From Thermoplasmata archaeon (GTDB lineage Bacteria; Actinomycetota; Acidimicrobiia; Acidimicrobiales; Acidimicrobiaceae): a stretch of 5,719 nucleotides of DNA. Made by a program: the position numbers and the translations under genes. This document shows, one piece after another, positions 4,667 through 5,719 of the stretch. The notes beneath the pieces were generated by a model that had not been told where the DNA came from, searched no databases, and was given only the letters and a program-made list of their open reading frames with translations. The stretch is from NCBI GenBank assembly GCA_021836665.1, contig JAKBHQ010000492.1, forward strand, positions 1-5,719, read 5' to 3'. Position 1 is the first letter of the stretch. Every line of letters begins with the position of its first letter.

Positions 4667-5443
4667 ATGCCTAAGGAACTCAATGCACATAAAACCTTCC
4701 TCGTCATCGGTGACGTGCACGGTCAGTGGGACTGCGTAATCGATGCCATCAATTCAGCTACCGACATCCTTGGCCATGTTCCCGATCTCGTACTCCAGGT
4801 TGGAGATGCAGAAGCCATACGAAACGAAGAAGACCTGGCTACGGTACACGTACCCAACAAGTATCGCTCAATGGGACTCTTTTCAGCCCTTGGGCCCGGA
4901 GATCTCAAATCACCGGTTTATTTTATCGGAGGTAACCATGAGCCTTATGAAATGCTCGACGAATACCAAGGAGACCCACCCATCAAGTGGGGCGACAACG
5001 TCTACTACCTGGGACGCGCCGGTGCGGCAACCATCCACAACCTAAATATCGCTTGGCTCTCGGGAATCCAGCGCAGTGTTATGTTGGAGACTCGGAGACC
5101 ATCGAAGAAGGAGCGCACCTATTACCTCGAGAGTGAAGTGGAATTCACCAAGAAAAATGGGTCGATGCTTGGCGATATCGACGTTGTAATCACCCACGAT
5201 TGGCCGATCGGTATCCAAGATGGACGAGGGACGGAGCTTATCCGCAGTATCACTGAAGCGCTTCAGCCACAGCTTCACGTCTGTGGCCATATGCACACCC
5301 ATCATGAGGCTGCGATTGGCAAGACGAAACTCCATGCACTTAACGTCGTCCCTCCTGCGGGACGAGGAGAAAATAGGTTCGGGTGGTGGCGGCTTTACCG
5401 CAAAGAAATGGGAGTTATAAACTGCATTTGGATAGGAAGCTAA
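4667..5443 (+). CDS. Calcineurin-type metallophosphoesterase resembling the Dbr1 lariat debranching enzyme catalytic domain
   Basis: The 258-residue protein carries all metallophosphoesterase motifs: G-D16-V-H18-G, G-D47-A-E, G-G-N90-H91-E, T-H177-D-W-P and C-G-H208-M-H210. The text between them follows Dbr1: after motif II comes A-I-R-N-E-E-D-L and V-P-x-K-Y-R-x-M, then F-I-G-G-N-H-E, V-Y-Y-L-G-R-A-G, W-L-S-G-I, and H-D-W-P-I-G-I. Human Dbr1, as I recall it, has matching A-V-R-N-E-A-D-L, V-P-P-K-Y-R-H-M, F-I-G-G-N-H-E, I-Y-Y-L-G-L-A-G, S-G-I and S-H-D-W-P. Dbr1 cleaves the 2'-5' bond of RNA lariats. This protein keeps Asp in motif I, where many Dbr1 enzymes have Cys, and lacks the Dbr1 C-terminal domain. 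Activity on branched RNA, such as group II intron lariats or retron msDNA, is inference; a 2',3'-cyclic or other phosphodiesterase role is possible. No signal peptide is seen, so it should be cytoplasmic. AGGGAG 5 bases upstream fixes the start. It appears monocistronic. Confidence 0.85.
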   Translation: MPKELNAHKTFLVIGDVHGQWDCVIDAINSATDILGHVPDLVLQVGDAEAIRNEEDLATVHVPNKYRSMGLFSALGPGDLKSPVYFIGGNHEPYEMLDEYQGDPPIKWGDNVYYLGRAGAATIHNLNIAWLSGIQRSVMLETRRPSKKERTYYLESEVEFTKKNGSMLGDIDVVITHDWPIGIQDGRGTELIRSITEALQPQLHVCGHMHTHHEAAIGKTKLHALNVVPPAGRGENRFGWWRLYRKEMGVINCIWIGS

Positions 5444-5719
5444 CCCGTCGGAAACCTATCGACACAGATCAAGACCTAGGTTGCGTCCCAGAAAGCCAAG
5501 TGCACATAGCGGTGCTGGTAACGGGTGACAACGTTATTAGCACCAAAACCACCACGTACTCAAGGTGGTTCCACAACGTGCACACCGAGACTCCAACTAC
5601 CGCCAGACCTAGTGGCCTCGGGGACCTCGGTCCGCTAGGGCAAGGTAGCCACCAACCAGGCCAAAAGGCCCTTCGAAGCGAGCTATCTCCCTCCGCCGAT
5701 GAATTAGATAAAATTCAGA
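5444..5719. other. Window end: no recognised gene, structured sequence
   Basis: No gene is recognised. One plus-strand frame has no stop from about 5446 to the end of the window (about 91 codons), with possible GTG starts at 5500 and 5512, but it has no clear ribosome site and no known motif; it could be the start of a gene cut by the edge, or chance. Two dyads are visible: AACCACC/GGTGGTT (5547-5553 with 5564-5570) and CCTAGTGG/CCGCTAGG (5608-5615 with 5632-5639, one G-T pair). Neither is followed by a T-run, so the metallophosphoesterase terminator is not identified. Confidence 0.4.

Noticed and set aside
4726..5045. Alternative-frame open readings inside the metallophosphoesterase gene
   Set aside because: They are out of frame with the gene that carries all five metallophosphoesterase motifs and show no features of their own.

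Overview
The window looks like part of an actinobacterial chromosome. The left third, read on the minus strand, carries the start of a conserved actinobacterial signalling cluster in the order fhaA (DUF3662 + FHA), fhaB/fipA (membrane anchor + FHA), pstP (PP2C phosphatase, only its first 18 codons inside the window). The genes are packed end to end: 4 bases between fhaA and fhaB, and a one-base TGATG stop/start overlap between fhaB and pstP. A tRNA-Leu(CAG) with an encoded CCA end reads away from fhaA on the plus strand. Base composition is moderate, not the very high GC of Streptomyces or Mycobacterium, so a moderate-GC actinobacterium (Acidimicrobiia or similar) is a possible host; that placement is a guess.

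From the 3' end of the tRNA to about 4.66 kb the DNA has an accessory-island character. Two decayed minus-strand copies of one transposase (about 1.82-2.59 kb, and 3.68-4.16 kb) share a roughly 335-bp direct repeat that is about 92% identical by hand alignment. Between them, in the opposite orientation, is an intact-looking two-gene operon: an XRE-type helix-turn-helix protein (2673-3038) and an overlapping AbiEii/MenT-like nucleotidyltransferase (3019-3678). Together they look like a toxin-antitoxin module. A 22-bp inverted repeat ending 7 bases before the first ATG is a good candidate autoregulatory operator.

After the second transposase remnant, about 460 bases hold no gene I can support, but they do contain a perfect 26-bp palindrome and two weaker ones. 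An 18-bp tandem duplication then runs into the ribosome binding site of a 258-residue calcineurin-type metallophosphoesterase (4667-5443). Its motif layout and the text between the motifs resemble the catalytic domain of the eukaryotic RNA-lariat debranching enzyme Dbr1 much more than a generic phosphodiesterase. This is the most interesting item in the window: a bacterial Dbr1-like protein in a mobile-element-rich, tRNA-proximal region beside a toxin-antitoxin module. The final 276 bases have no recognised gene, only a hairpin or two and an uninterpreted open frame running off the end.
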